Made by a program: the position numbers and the translations under genes | The notes under the pieces: generated by a model | Database searches by the model: none | Told to the model about the DNA's origin: nothing | What the model saw: only the letters and a program-made list of their open reading frames with translations | Shown: positions 21,404-30,745 of the stretch, in pieces | Numbering within the stretch: the first letter of the stretch is position 1 | Layout: each line of letters begins with the position of its first letter | Assembly (NCBI GenBank): GCA_030533445.1 | Contig: CM060082.1 | Coordinates: 41,277,817 to 41,341,816, forward strand | Reading direction: 5' to 3' | Origin: Cyprinodon diabolis | Taxonomy: Eukaryota; Chordata; Actinopteri; Cyprinodontiformes; Cyprinodontidae | Length of the DNA: 64,000 nt

Positions 21404-21405
21404 TA

Positions 21406-22059
21406 CGTTAAGTGTAAGTTACTCATAAGTCGTGGCGTCTAGCTTACCTGAAACCTATGAGTAAGTTGTGCATATTTTATGCGTAACTTATCAAGAACTT
21501 CTCTCCAATGCATCAACGTATTTGGCGTAATCCAGACACGTCAAATTACACTTTTTATCTCACTCCCAACTTGGTGGTTGGATGCAAATCTAGTTTGCCT
21601 TCCCTGGAAATGGCCTGTTCAAATTACCTTGTTTTTGACTTTTCTCATTACAAAGCAAAAATGCAGGCAATGCTTCGATCATTTCTTCTTCTTCTTTTAA
21701 TTCTCTGTGTTCATCAGCTGTCTTCTTTTTTTTCCCTTTGGGATTCACGGTATGAGACAAACCCGCCGCTTTGTTTGCCTCGCACCGGACCTCGCTGAAA
21801 CGTGTGTTGCAGGCTATGACCACTGATCTCTATGGCTATGATGCAAATTTTCGTTGAAAGACATGTTTATATTTATGGTTTAAATTTATTTTTTTTATAC
21901 AAATTGTTTACACTTTACTGTTTGTTTGACCTCCTGCACACCATATTAAAACAAACAAAAAAATAATTTTTCATAAATCTTTGAAAAAGCTTCAGGGAGC
22001 AGCAAGGGGGCGCTAAAGAGCCAGGAGTTGCCGACCCCTGTTCAAGTCCTAAACCTAAA
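21406..22059. other. No gene recognised; hAT-end-like fragment at the right
   Basis: Two overlapping plus-strand ORFs (21479-21798) have no motif. The segment ending near 22040 (CGCTAAAGAGCCAGGAGTTGC then CGACCCCTG) looks like the terminus of a Charlie-type hAT (compare 36882-37256), but no matching left end or TSD was found. Confidence 0.4.
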
Positions 22060-22510
22060 GTGCTGGTTCTCCTCCCCACAGCAGTGTGTCGCAGTGAGCT
22101 TGTCGCAGATATTTTAGATTTTTGCCCAATTTTGAAACGTGGTCTGCGCTGTTATCCCACGGCACAACGCAAGAGGGCCAATCAGGAACTAGCTGTGCGT
22201 CGAGATACGGCCAAGGTGGTGAGGAGATGGGGGCAAGTTTGTGTGACAATGGAGGGACATGAGGGTGAAAAAGAGCGGGGATCCAAGTGGAAAAAGGGTC
22301 CCAGCGTTCTCTCGCACCTCGCTCTTCCAGACGGTCCATGTTCACAAGTCGTTTTTCAAAACAGGAAATACGCAAAGTATAGAGCGGATGTAGATTTCAC
22401 CAATCAGAGGCCTCCATTCTGAGGTCACCTACAATTTTGGAGCAGTGTGTCAGAGTGTCTGTGGAAGGGGCGGGGGCATATCTGCGTTCACTGCAGCACA
22501 CATGCAGGCG
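22060..22510 (+). repeat. Copy of the interior of the TIR element at 29594-30505
   Basis: In order it shares AGCAGTGTGT(C/T)GCAGTGAGCTT, GCGTGGTCTG or its variant, GATACGGCC(A/G)AGG, GGGGGCAAGTTT, GGAGGGACATGAGGG, AAAAAGAGCGG, GATCC, TGGAAAAAGGGTCCCAGCG, CGCTCTTC and TGTCTGTGGA with 29805-30200. Neither terminal repeat is present here, so this is an internal fragment or a related element truncated at both ends. ORFs across it (22060-22422 plus, 22055-22375 minus) are not conserved in the second copy. Confidence 0.65.
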
Positions 22511-22610
22511 ACCTGGTTTCTGAGTATAAATTGGCCTTAACAATAACCCAAAGAAGAGAACTTTATCATATTGGGGCCAGTTGAATATCCTCAATTAGAG
22601 CTGTAAGTCT

Positions 22611-23140
22611 TTAGCCTCGTGAGACCATCCTGATCTCGCGAGCTTTCAAGGTTTCACTCGCAGATCAGTCTGGAGACTCTCTGTTAAAGAAAATTTGGAG
22701 CCGTTCACCAAACGAACGTCCAATCAGCGTTGGCTTATAGGCGGGTTGAGGTGTGATGCAACGAGAAGCGCGATAGTTCAGTCTAAAGAGCCGATGAAAC
22801 TAGCGTTAGCGTGGCTATCGAGCAAGTTTTATCGGAATTACAGAGTATTTCTTCACTGAAAGAAGAGCAAAACACTGCTCTGGAGGCTTTTCTCAGAGGA
22901 AAAGATGTTTTTGCTCTTCTCCCGACTGGTTTCGGCAAGAGTAGCCTGGCTTGTGGTTGAGTTTTCATCATCGCTCTGTTAGTACGTCATATGCTTCGTT
23001 GATCTGATTGGTTTATTTGGCCTGTCTATCACCAACATAGGCCAATCAGCTACCAGTATTTTCGCCCCTTCCCAAAATTACTTGAACGGAAGGTTTCCAG
23101 ATGGATATGCGGAGCAAATCAATCCGGGGGAGTCTGGTTA
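22611..23140 (+). mobile_element. hAT-like non-autonomous element carrying a helicase fragment (copy 1)
   Basis: It starts TTAGCCTCGTGAGACCATCC and ends GGAGTCTGGTTA. The flanks are GTAAGTCT (22603-22610) and GAAAGTCT (23141-23148), an 8-bp TSD with one mismatch. The termini are only weakly inverted (TAGCCT against TAACCT in reverse complement). Order of parts: a CTCGCGAG palindrome near the left end; a promoter-like stretch with a CCAAT box and GGCGGG; a coding fragment (22790-22960); then a right half with CCAATCAG boxes and a degraded hairpin (CCAGATGGAT...). Two other copies are at 37741-38259 (minus) and 60518-61038. Confidence 0.75.
22790..22960 (+). pseudogene. RecQ/DEAD-like helicase N-terminal fragment with intact Walker A
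   Basis: The frame reads ADETSVSVAIEQVLSELQSI, then SSLKEEQNTALEAFLRGKDV, then FALLPTGFGKSSLACG and a stop. The EQ...A...FL.GKDVFALLPTGFGKS pattern is helicase motif 0 followed by motif I (Walker A) of RecQ-type superfamily 2 helicases (Q-x-A-I-...-GxDVxxxLPTGxGKS). The ancestral start codon is missing here through a short deletion just upstream of GCCGAT, whereas copy 3 keeps ATGGCGGCT. Nothing after motif I is present, so no helicase could be made. It looks like a captured first exon, or the leftover 5' exon of a helicase-encoding transposon. Confidence 0.7.
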
Positions 23141-23148
23141 GAAAGTCT

Positions 23149-23977
23149 CCACAATGGGAGGTATTTGACAATACAGTGCCACCAATTGTAGCTCAAATAA
23201 ACCCACACACAAACACTCTGATCTTCTTATACTGTATTGAGGACCATGTGTTGACTCCCATTGACTTGCAGTCATTTTCAACCCTTCCTGGGCTCTAACC
23301 CTAAACACAACCCAAAGTCTAACAGGTTTCATGTCAAACTTTACATTTTGCAGACATTTCTCGTCCAACATGACTGGAATTTTTACCATCAAACAATACT
23401 TTTCCTGTTTGTCATAATTTGGTATGTAACATCCAGCTGCAGTCTCAACCAATCAAGATCACCTTCAGTCTTTGCTTTAATCACTTTTTGTAACCAAGAG
23501 AACACAAATAAACACATGAGGTTTGCTTCTCTTTCAGCCAAAATGCTCTAAAGTTGAGCACATTTTTGTTTTATCCTACATTCACAGCTCTTGTGTTTTT
23601 TCTTTTTTTTCTTTTTCTTTAGAAAATGGTGTTAAATGCTCATCTAATAGCACCAGTTGTATACTTTGGCTGTTCAAAGATTTCTAAGGAAACCCTGCTT
23701 AAAAAAAAAAGAAAAAACAAACAAAACTGGACTGCTAACAAAAGGGCATACCTTTCATCACCCCTCCTTTGGCTCCACTCTCACCTTGGAGCTCAGACAG
23801 AAAAGTGTAGCTGTTTCCCATCAGCAGCATGTTAAACGCTGGCTAACCGGGTTAGGCTGGAGCCCAGGTTTCTTCAGCAGATACCTCAAAAGCATAGCAT
23901 GACGGCGAGTAGTTTATTCCTGGCATCCTGGTGGGTGGATGCCTCTTCTGATTAAGACTTGGACCCCTAAACTACTG
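23149..23977. other. No gene recognised
   Basis: Short ORFs on both strands (23101-23551 and 23626-23902) lack motifs. The CT-rich tract at 23590-23625 could be a polypyrimidine run, but no exon follows convincingly. Confidence 0.45.
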
Positions 23978-24390
23978 TATTTCCCACAATATTAGGCGCA
24001 CCGGATTATAAGGCGCACCTTCAATGAATTGCCTATTTTAACATTTTTTTTTTCATATATAAGGCACACAGAATAGAAGCTACAGTGGTGACTGAGGTTA
24101 CTTTATGCATCCACTAGATGGTGCTGCACTGAAGAGAATGTCAATAAAATCGTAAGATAATTAATTCTAATTTTATTAATATATTCCGTATTTACATTAT
24201 GACCATGTTTTACTGTGTAACTGATAGCATTGAGTTAAAACTCTGCGTGTCTCTTGAAAGGAGCCATTATGGGGTCTTAACACACATAAATGGAAATAAA
24301 AATTTCCAGTATGCACCTGGCGTCGGCAGCTGTTCCGACCTTCGAGAGCCATTGAAGCTTAATCTTGATCCATTATAAGGTGCGCTGTAA
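23978..24390. repeat. GCGCAC-type dispersed element (copy 2)
   Basis: It begins TACTGTATTTCCCACAATAT, with two GGCGCACC...ATAAGGCGCACC words, and ends ...TTGAAGCTTAATCTTGATCC, ATTATAAGGTGCGCTGTA. Terminal inverted similarity (AGGCGCACC...GGTGCGCT) and the shared TTGAAG(T/C)TTAATCTT block link it to 12475-12981. It directly abuts the MITE 24392-24673. Confidence 0.55.
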
Positions 24391-24391
24391 G

Positions 24392-24673
24392 GGTGTAAAT
24401 CACATAGAATAGGTCAAAATGTCTTAAATAAAGGGCATTTACCATTAATTTGAGCAGAAAAATAAGATGATTTGTCAATGGAATGAGGATTTTTACTCTC
24501 AGAATAAGGAAATTAGATGATATACACTTGAAATAAGACAAAGAAACAGGGTTTTTCTTATTTTAAATGTAAATTGTCTTGTTCCAATGGCAAATAGTTT
24601 CACTTACCTCCTCAATTCAACAAAAATCGCACTCGTTTTAGGAAAAAATGGCTTATCTAGATTTTTTCCAGTG
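24392..24673 (-). mobile_element. Short TA-type MITE, family F (copy, minus)
   Basis: This is the reverse complement of 30746-31035 and 62762-63051. The right end TTTTTTCCAGTG is followed by TA. Internal blocks TTGAATTGAGGAGGTAA and CCAATGG...AAGACAA are shared. The left end is degraded. Confidence 0.65.
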
Positions 24674-24916
24674 TAGAACATATCTATACGTCAGAGCTTC
24701 TGTGTTCCTCTTGTTTTTCTTTTCTGTCACTCCTTGAACCCCAGTATGTTTGAACCAGAACCAGAGCCACCCTGGGATGAAATTATTCCCCTAAAGGGGG
24801 GGCCCCGGGGCCCAGGACACAGAGATCAAACACATCTGGATTGTGGTTGCACGTGTTTTAAATGTAAATATCACCTGGAATGCCAAGTCATTTTTTGAAG
24901 GATTTATCTTATCATT

Positions 24917-25370
24917 CTTTAACCTCAGAAATACTTTAAATACTTTAATAACCCAGAGGGAAATTACTTGTGTAACACGCTCCAGTTACAGTTTTATATT
25001 ATATATACACACATCCAACTATACAATATAATAAAGATAAAAAATAAGAATAAAAAGACATAAAATATATACACATATAGCTCTTCTGTATATATATATA
25101 TATGTGAGTATATCTATGCATCTGTAAAAACTAAATCCAAATAAAGTGAAAATCCAAGTAAAGTGATAAATCCAAGTAAAGTGATACTTGGCGTGCAAAA
25201 ATAGTGCATTAATGTCAATTACGGGGGGGGGGGGCTGAATCACTTGAGGGAGGCGTTATAGAGGTTAATGACCACAGGTAGGAATGATTTCCTGTGGTGG
25301 GTAAGAGGAGTCTTCTGCTGAAGGAGCTCGTCTGCTGAACCTCACAGATTTTTTTAGTTCAAGATGGTCA
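24917..25370 (-). mobile_element. 5'-truncated LINE: reverse transcriptase C-terminus and 3' UTR
   Basis: On the minus strand, the frame ending near 25250 reads HHRKSFLPVVINLYNASLK and a stop. The KSFxPxVVxLxN pattern is the C-terminal end typical of fish jockey/CR1-group LINE reverse transcriptases. The 3' UTR follows, with repeated TCCAAGTAAAGTGATA units (plus-strand sense), a G-run at 25223-25233, and a tail reading AATTTCCCTCTGGGTTATTA and AAGTATTTAAAGTATTT. Only the last few codons of the ORF remain. Confidence 0.6.
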
Positions 25371-25452
25371 GGCTATCATTTTAAAAATGCAACGGGAAAA
25401 GAAAATCTATTACAGCACAGCAAACTTTTGGACCTACACAAAGTGTTACTTT

Positions 25453-25736
25453 GAACCCCAGTCGGCCTCGGCAGATGGCCGCTCACACTGAGCCTGGTTC
25501 TGCTGGAGGTTTCTTCCTGTTCAAAGGGAGTTTTTCCTCTCCACTGTCGCTACAAGCATGCTTAGTGTGAGGGATTGTATTTGAGTCAATGAGTCAATGC
25601 AATCAACTGGTTTTCCTTAGATAGAAAACTTTGTATCAATTTGACTGTATGATCTGGTTGAACTGTAAAGTGCCTTGAGATGACATGTGTTGTGAATTTG
25701 GCGCTATATAAATAAACTGAATTGAATTGAATTGAA
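25453..25736 (+). repeat. Dispersed repeat, family B (copy 1, 3' part)
   Basis: It reads CCCCAGTCGGCCTCGGCAGA, TGGCCGCTCACACTGAGCC, GGTTTCTTCCTGTTCAAAGGG, GTCGCTACAAGCATGCTTAG, and ends GGCGCTATATAAATAAACTG then ATTGAATTGAATTGAA. The short tandem tail suggests retroposition. Other copies are at 31134-31900 (minus), 34507-34715 (minus), 39598-40082 and 56255-56550. Confidence 0.8.
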
Positions 25737-25990
25737 CTTAACATCCCAACACAAGTACAATAGCAGCCATTCACAATGGCGCCCTCCCCAGTCAAAAGCC
25801 AGCCAAATGGCAGCAATATCCCCTCCAACTTCCAGCCACAGGCCTTCTCCTGGGACAGCTGGGTCAGATTATTATTTTTTTACTCTGATTTCACCCTTTC
25901 ACTGAATTACAGGGTCTGACCCGGAGATGACGCTTCTCTTTAGATCTTAATGCCCACAATTCATGACAGAAAGAATATTTTAGATGTTTA
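25737..25990 (+). repeat. Dispersed repeat, family C (copy 1)
   Basis: It starts CAACACAAGTACAATAGCAG, CCATTCACAATGGCGCCC, and runs through ACTTCCAGCCACAGGCCTTC, TCACTGAATTACAGGGTCTG, CATGACAGAAAGAATATTTT and AGATGTTTAAA. It matches 56982-57195 in reverse complement. A truncated start also occurs at 45378-45400, just before the minisatellite. It directly follows family B. Confidence 0.65.
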
Positions 25991-26884
25991 AAAAGGAATT
26001 ATAGGTGACCAGCCAATAATGTACATAAAACATTATGTAAAGACAGCTCTAAGTTTCCATTCTTTTCAACCAAACCGCTAACCTCTACCTGACCTCTGAC
26101 GGGGACTTTCTGTTGTTCACAACAGGATGAGAAAGCTTTCGCTTTTCTTTATTTCTATAGTGCATTTCTCTATATCCTGCAGTCTATTTTTATCCATTCA
26201 TTTCTCTTTCCAGCCAAACTTTTTTTTACAGTCACAGTTCCTTTCTCCAGGAGCTGATAGCAGGCAAATAGTTTAGCTCACAGAGGCCTTCTGTGTTCTT
26301 CAAACATCCGGACTGAACCCCGTGCAGATAAAAAATGTCCCGTTAATCTAACCAACGGAGGGGAGCCTCCTCCTCTGAAAGAGAAACAGGCGGATTATTT
26401 CCATTTGAAAGAACATGCCAAATTACACAAGTCTGTTTTCAGATGCTCTTTTCAAAAGTGGCAACAGATGGAGGTCGCTGTGTGTTGTAGGAAGGTTGGA
26501 GATGATGGTGTGTTGCTTCAGAATGCTGCGTGTTTATCTGCACACACAGGTAGCCCAAGAACCCATTATACGGAGCACAGATCGTATTCATCCAAACACT
26601 ATAAGAGATAGCTGCCATCTTTCACACATTTTTGTTGTTGTTGTTTTGTTTTGAATACAGCCCATGGACGTAGGAGCTGCTGCAGAACTTATCTTTGCTG
26701 TGAGTGTGGAACAAAAGCCAACGAGTGATTAAAAAAAGTAAGGAGGGAAGTTTTTTGAGAAAACTGAGAGCTGGGAGCATTCGTTTAAATCCGTAGGTTT
26801 AATTTAACTTAAGTTGGATCAACAAAACATGCTTTGATCAGCGGTTTTGACTAAAAACAGTTTTTCATAGAAATGTTATTGATT
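25991..26884. other. No gene recognised
   Basis: Two overlapping plus-strand ORFs (26405-26654) have no motif. Nothing repeated within the window was found. Confidence 0.5.
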
Positions 26885-27010
26885 TTATACCATACAAACT
26901 TTATTTATGAAGCACTTTATGCACCGACAGGACCACAGTGCTGTACACAATCATAAAATACAACAAAATAGAAAGAATCGAATATAAAATACAAATTAGT
27001 ATAAAATTCG
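26885..27010 (-). repeat. Retroposon 3'-end-like repeat (antisense)
   Basis: AAACTTTATTTATGAAGCAC, TTTATGCACC and AGTGCTGTACACAATCATAA, AAATACAAC are typical of an antisense retroposon end seen throughout teleosts. It is a single copy here. Confidence 0.45.
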
Positions 27011-27042
27011 TATATATTTATTGCATGGCTTAGGTAGAAAAA

Positions 27043-29222
27043 AGTCAAAGTCAAGTCAAAGTCAAAAAGCCTTTATTGTCATTATATTCTGTGACAGATA
27101 CAATGAGATTTGGGACTTCCATAACAGCTACCGTGAAATAAAAATAAAATAAAATATATAAAATATATAGATATATTAAAAGGAAAATGAAAAGGAAATG
27201 TAAACAGTTACAAAAAATATATATAAATATATTAAAGGAAATGTAAACAGTGAAAAGGAAATGTAAACAGTGAAAAGGAAATGTAAACAGTACTGGCACA
27301 GATTGTGGGGGGGGATAGTGCAAAACAGGTGTAAAGTGACCGACAGTGCAGGTCGGAGTTGAGGGGGGGCAATGGCTTGGGGAATAATACAAACCAGGTG
27401 AAAAGTGTCCGTCAGTGCAGGTCGGAGTTAAGGGCGGCAATGGCTCGGGGGAAGAAACTGTTCTTGAGTCTGTTTGTCCTGATCCTCATTTGCCTGTAGC
27501 GCCTTCCAGAGGGCAACAGGTCAAACAGGGTGGAGCCAGGGTGGGAGCTGTCCTTGGAGATGGCCCTGGCTCTGCTGAGGCACCGGGTGGAGTAAATGTC
27601 TGCCAGGGAGGGGAGAGGGCGACCGATAATCCTCTGCGCCGCCTTTATCACCCTCTGCAGCCTCTCCCTGTCGGCAGCGGTGGAGCTGCCGAACCATACT
27701 ATGATGCAGTAGGTCAGCAAGCTCTCGATGGAGGAGCGGTAGAAGGCCAGCAGCAGATCAGAGTTGAGGTTGTACCTTCTGAGGATTCTCAGGAAGTGTA
27801 ACCTTTGCCGGGCCTTCTTGATGATGGTGGTGATGTTCTCTGACCAGGTGATGCGGTCAGAGATGTGAACGCCGAGGTATTTGACGCTGTGAACCCTCTC
27901 CACCTGCTCGCCGTTGATGAAGAGGGGAGCTGGCTCAGGGCTGTGCCTCCTGAAGTCTATGATGAGCTCGTTGGTTTTCTTGGTGTTCAGAGTCAGATTG
28001 TTCTCTGAGCACCAATCAGCCAGCTTCAGGACCTCCTCTCTGTAGGCGGCCTCGTCACCCCTGGAGATGAGACCGACCACAGCGGTATCGTCGGCGTACT
28101 TGATGATCCGGTTGTGGTTGTGGATCGGTCTGCAATCGTGGGTGTAGAGGCAGAAGAGGACGGGGCTCAGCACACAGCCCTGTGGGGAGCCGATGCTCAG
28201 CGTGCGGGTGGAGGAGAGGTGGGGGCCAACTCTCACAGCCTGGGGTCGGTCGGTCAGGAAGTTGTTAATCCAGGCACATGTGAGAGGGGGGAGTCCAAGG
28301 GAGCCCAGTTTGATGATGAGTCTGTCCGGGAGGATGGTGTTAAAGGCCGAGCTGTAATCCACAAAGAGCATCCGGACGTAGCTCTGCTGCTGCTCCAGGT
28401 GGTTCACAGCAGAGTGGAGAGCCACGGCAACGGCGTCTTCTGTGGAACGGTTGGCCCGGTATGCAAACTGTTGGGGATCCAGGTGTGGGGGGAGACAGTC
28501 CTTGATGTGCTGAAGAACCAGCTTCTCAAAGCACTTCATGATTACCGGAGTGAGGGCCACTGGGCGGTAATCGTTCAGGCTGGTGATGGCAGACTTCTTC
28601 GGCACCGGGATGATGGTGGAGGTTTTCAGGCGGGACGGAACGGTGGCTTGGGCCAAGGACAGGTTGAAGAGCCTGGTGAAGGTGGGGGCGAGCTCGCCCG
28701 CGCATGCTTTTAGCACCTTGCCAGGGACTCCGTCTGGGCCTGCGGCCTTCCTGGGGTTCACTGCCAGGAGCACCTTCCTGACGTTTTGCTCCTGGACAGT
28801 GAGTGGGGGGGTGTCAGCGCTGGGTGGGGGAGGGGACAGGGCAGGGACAGGGGAGGGCCGCTGGGATTCTCCAAACCGAGCAAAGAAGCTGTTTAGCTCC
28901 TCTGACAGCTGTGCGCCCTGTTGTTCAGTTTGAACGACGCTGCCCCTGAAGTTGGTGATCTCCTGGATGCCCTGCCACACCTTACGGGTATTGTTACTGG
29001 ACAGGTGGGACTCCAGCCGTTGCCTGTGGTCTGCTTTAGCCTCTTTGACCCCTCTCTTCAGCTCAGCTCTGGCAGCACTATACAGAGCTCTGTCTCCTGA
29101 CCTGAAGGCGGCGTCACGAGCTCTAAGAAGGGAGCGGACCTGGCTGGTCATCCAGGGCTTCTGGTTGGGGAAGACCCGGATAGTTTTGGTCACAGTCACA
29201 TTACTGGTGCAGAAGTGAAAGA
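27043..29222 (-). mobile_element. 5'-truncated Rex1/CR1/L2-type LINE
   Basis: The minus-strand element holds the reverse transcriptase ORF, about 300 bp of 3' UTR, a conserved AATGACAATAAAGGCTTTTT segment, and a (TTTGAC)n-like tail at 27043-27066. The 5' end stops around 29222, so the apurinic endonuclease domain is missing; 5' truncation is the normal outcome of target-primed reverse transcription. The 3' UTR has a local tandem expansion of GGAAATGTAAACAGTGAAAA units (27180-27292 in plus-strand sense). Confidence 0.85.
27412..29199 (-). CDS. LINE reverse transcriptase, 5'-truncated ORF (595 codons)
   Basis: This is the RNA-dependent DNA polymerase of a jockey/CR1-group LINE. Visible motifs: an N-terminal linker (PWMTSQVRSLLRARDAAFRS, 16-35); the RT start LNDYRPVALTPVIMKCFEKL (208-227); motif A FVDYSSAFNT with D281; motif B SPQGCVLSPVLF (338-349); motif C YADD (368-371); motif E-like KYLGVHIS; then a thumb-like region and the C-terminal ending LLPSGRRYRQMRIRTNRLKN, SFFPRAIAALNS. 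The first Met (29199) is internal to the ancestral frame, which stays open to about 29218 where the copy is truncated. The endonuclease is absent, so autonomous movement is not possible. The frame is nonetheless open over almost 600 codons with all catalytic residues kept, suggesting a young copy. Confidence 0.9.
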   Translation of the reverse strand: MTVTKTIRVFPNQKPWMTSQVRSLLRARDAAFRSGDRALYSAARAELKRGVKEAKADHRQRLESHLSSNNTRKVWQGIQEITNFRGSVVQTEQQGAQLSEELNSFFARFGESQRPSPVPALSPPPPSADTPPLTVQEQNVRKVLLAVNPRKAAGPDGVPGKVLKACAGELAPTFTRLFNLSLAQATVPSRLKTSTIIPVPKKSAITSLNDYRPVALTPVIMKCFEKLVLQHIKDCLPPHLDPQQFAYRANRSTEDAVAVALHSAVNHLEQQQSYVRMLFVDYSSAFNTILPDRLIIKLGSLGLPPLTCAWINNFLTDRPQAVRVGPHLSSTRTLSIGSPQGCVLSPVLFCLYTHDCRPIHNHNRIIKYADDTAVVGLISRGDEAAYREEVLKLADWCSENNLTLNTKKTNELIIDFRRHSPEPAPLFINGEQVERVHSVKYLGVHISDRITWSENITTIIKKARQRLHFLRILRRYNLNSDLLLAFYRSSIESLLTYCIIVWFGSSTAADRERLQRVIKAAQRIIGRPLPSLADIYSTRCLSRARAISKDSSHPGSTLFDLLPSGRRYRQMRIRTNRLKNSFFPRAIAALNSDLH

Positions 29223-29585
29223 AGGTGAAAAGAAAAGGTGAAAAGGTGAAAGAAGAAAATACAGGATGGTCTGAAGGGACTCAACCTGCTAGTTTACTTA
29301 TATATTCCTTCAGAAGTTGTTTAAAACTCAGGTTTTAATATTTCCAGAAGAAAAAAGAAAACCTATTTGAAAAAAAGGTAATTCAGACCACTTTTCACCC
29401 CCATTATTTTTTTTTGTAAGGTTAAGCCTTCATGTTGATGTAGCTTTAGCAACATTAGCAGTTAGCCATGGTTACCATCTTTTTCCGCTTCAATATGCTA
29501 AAAAGATACACAAGCAGCAACCGTTCTAGTGTAAGCCCAGCTTACACTGTAAACTGGGCTTACACTAAAGCCCAATCCCAATACT
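29223..29585. other. No gene recognised
   Basis: The GAAAAGGTGAAAA-like short repeats at 29220-29250 may belong to the LINE junction. The rest shows nothing I can support. A local duplication, AGCCCAGCTTACACT and CTGGGCTTACACTAAAGCCC, lies at 29534-29573. Confidence 0.45.
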
Positions 29586-29593
29586 CCCCCTAC

Positions 29594-30505
29594 TAGGGGT
29601 GTAAATAATAATCGTTTTGTATCGATGCATCGATCTAACAGCCGACGATCCGATGCATCGATACGTCCGCAATAGAATCGATTCATGTTTTTTTTCCCTC
29701 CGGTCTATTTTTATCCATTTGCTCCTGGGCGTAATTCTCCCTCCCGTGCTGCGGTGGCGCTAAACCTATTTTGCCCTCCTACCTCGCTTCCTGGTTATAC
29801 TCTTACAGCAGTGTGTTGCAGTGAGCTTGATGCAGACATTTTTTAATTATGCTCAATATTGAAGCGTGGTCTGTGCTACACGCTGTGGGTCTAGATACGG
29901 CCGAGGCGGCGAGGAAGAGGGGGCAAGTTTAGTCCGACGACGGAGGGACATGAGGGCCAAAAAGAGCGGAGATCCAGGTGGAAAAAGGGTCCCAGCGTTC
30001 TCGCGCACTTCGCTCTTCTAGGGGGTCAAACTTCACGAGTTGTTTTCCGCAATTTCGGTCATAAAAACAAAGCAAGCCGGCCAACTGTCTGCGGCGCTGT
30101 CTGCGGTCAGCTACAATTTGGGAGAGGTGCAGCGGAGCGTCTGTGGAGGGGGCGGGACGTCTGGAGCAGAGGTATTGCATTGCACTCATTGCACTGATTC
30201 TGTGCAGTATTTTTGCAGTATTTTTTGATGCAACTTTTCTACTTCTGTTATTTGCTGTTGTTTCTAAAAAAAAAAAAAAAGCAGAACGATATTACAGCTT
30301 TCATTGATTTATTTCAAATTTGAAACTTTGTTTAGCCTGTAAGGTGTAAAAAAAAAAATTAAAAAAAAAAAAATTAACCGATTATTCGACTAATTGAATC
30401 GAATCACATCGTGGTGTATTCTTGAGTATCGCAAATAATCGAATCGTTGGGTCAGGAAATCGATACTGAATCGAATCGCCATGATGGATGTGATTTACAC
30501 CCCTA
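29594..30505. mobile_element. TIR element with ends TAGGGGTGTAAAT
   Basis: The left end TAGGGGTGTAAAT and right end ATTTACACCCCTA are inverted repeats. Subterminal zones are rich in ATCGATGCATCGAT on the left and GAATCGAATC on the right. The centre (29805-30200) is GC-rich and recurs at 22060-22510. Flanks are CCCCCTAC and CCTACACC, so no clean TSD can be read. The terminal form and size resemble hAT. A-runs near 30267 and 30349 are simple repeats. Confidence 0.7.
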
Positions 30506-30745
30506 CCTACACCCACTAGCCCTTACTCTTCACCACTAGCCATAAACCCAACACCAACACATCCTTGAATTGAGGCCACAATGGTTAGGGCTGCATTGTC
30601 TTCTCTAGGAATTGGGACACCCCTCGCTGCATAGCAGATTACCGACTGCATATTTCCGTATGCACATAAACAATATAATATTGTTTTCATTATTTAATTT
30701 ACAAAAAGAGCACCCTGTTTCTCCCCATTTCTTGTTGCAGTTTTA

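Noticed and set aside
22611..23140. Helitron interpretation of the helicase-carrying repeat (3' hairpin, gene fragment capture)
   Set aside because: The ends are not TC...CTRR, the helicase motif is RecQ-like rather than part of a Rep-Hel protein, and 8-bp duplications flank all three copies.
28114..28713. 199-codon plus-strand ORF and neighbouring plus-strand ORFs
   Set aside because: Antisense shadows of the LINE reverse transcriptase, which has clear RT motifs on the minus strand.
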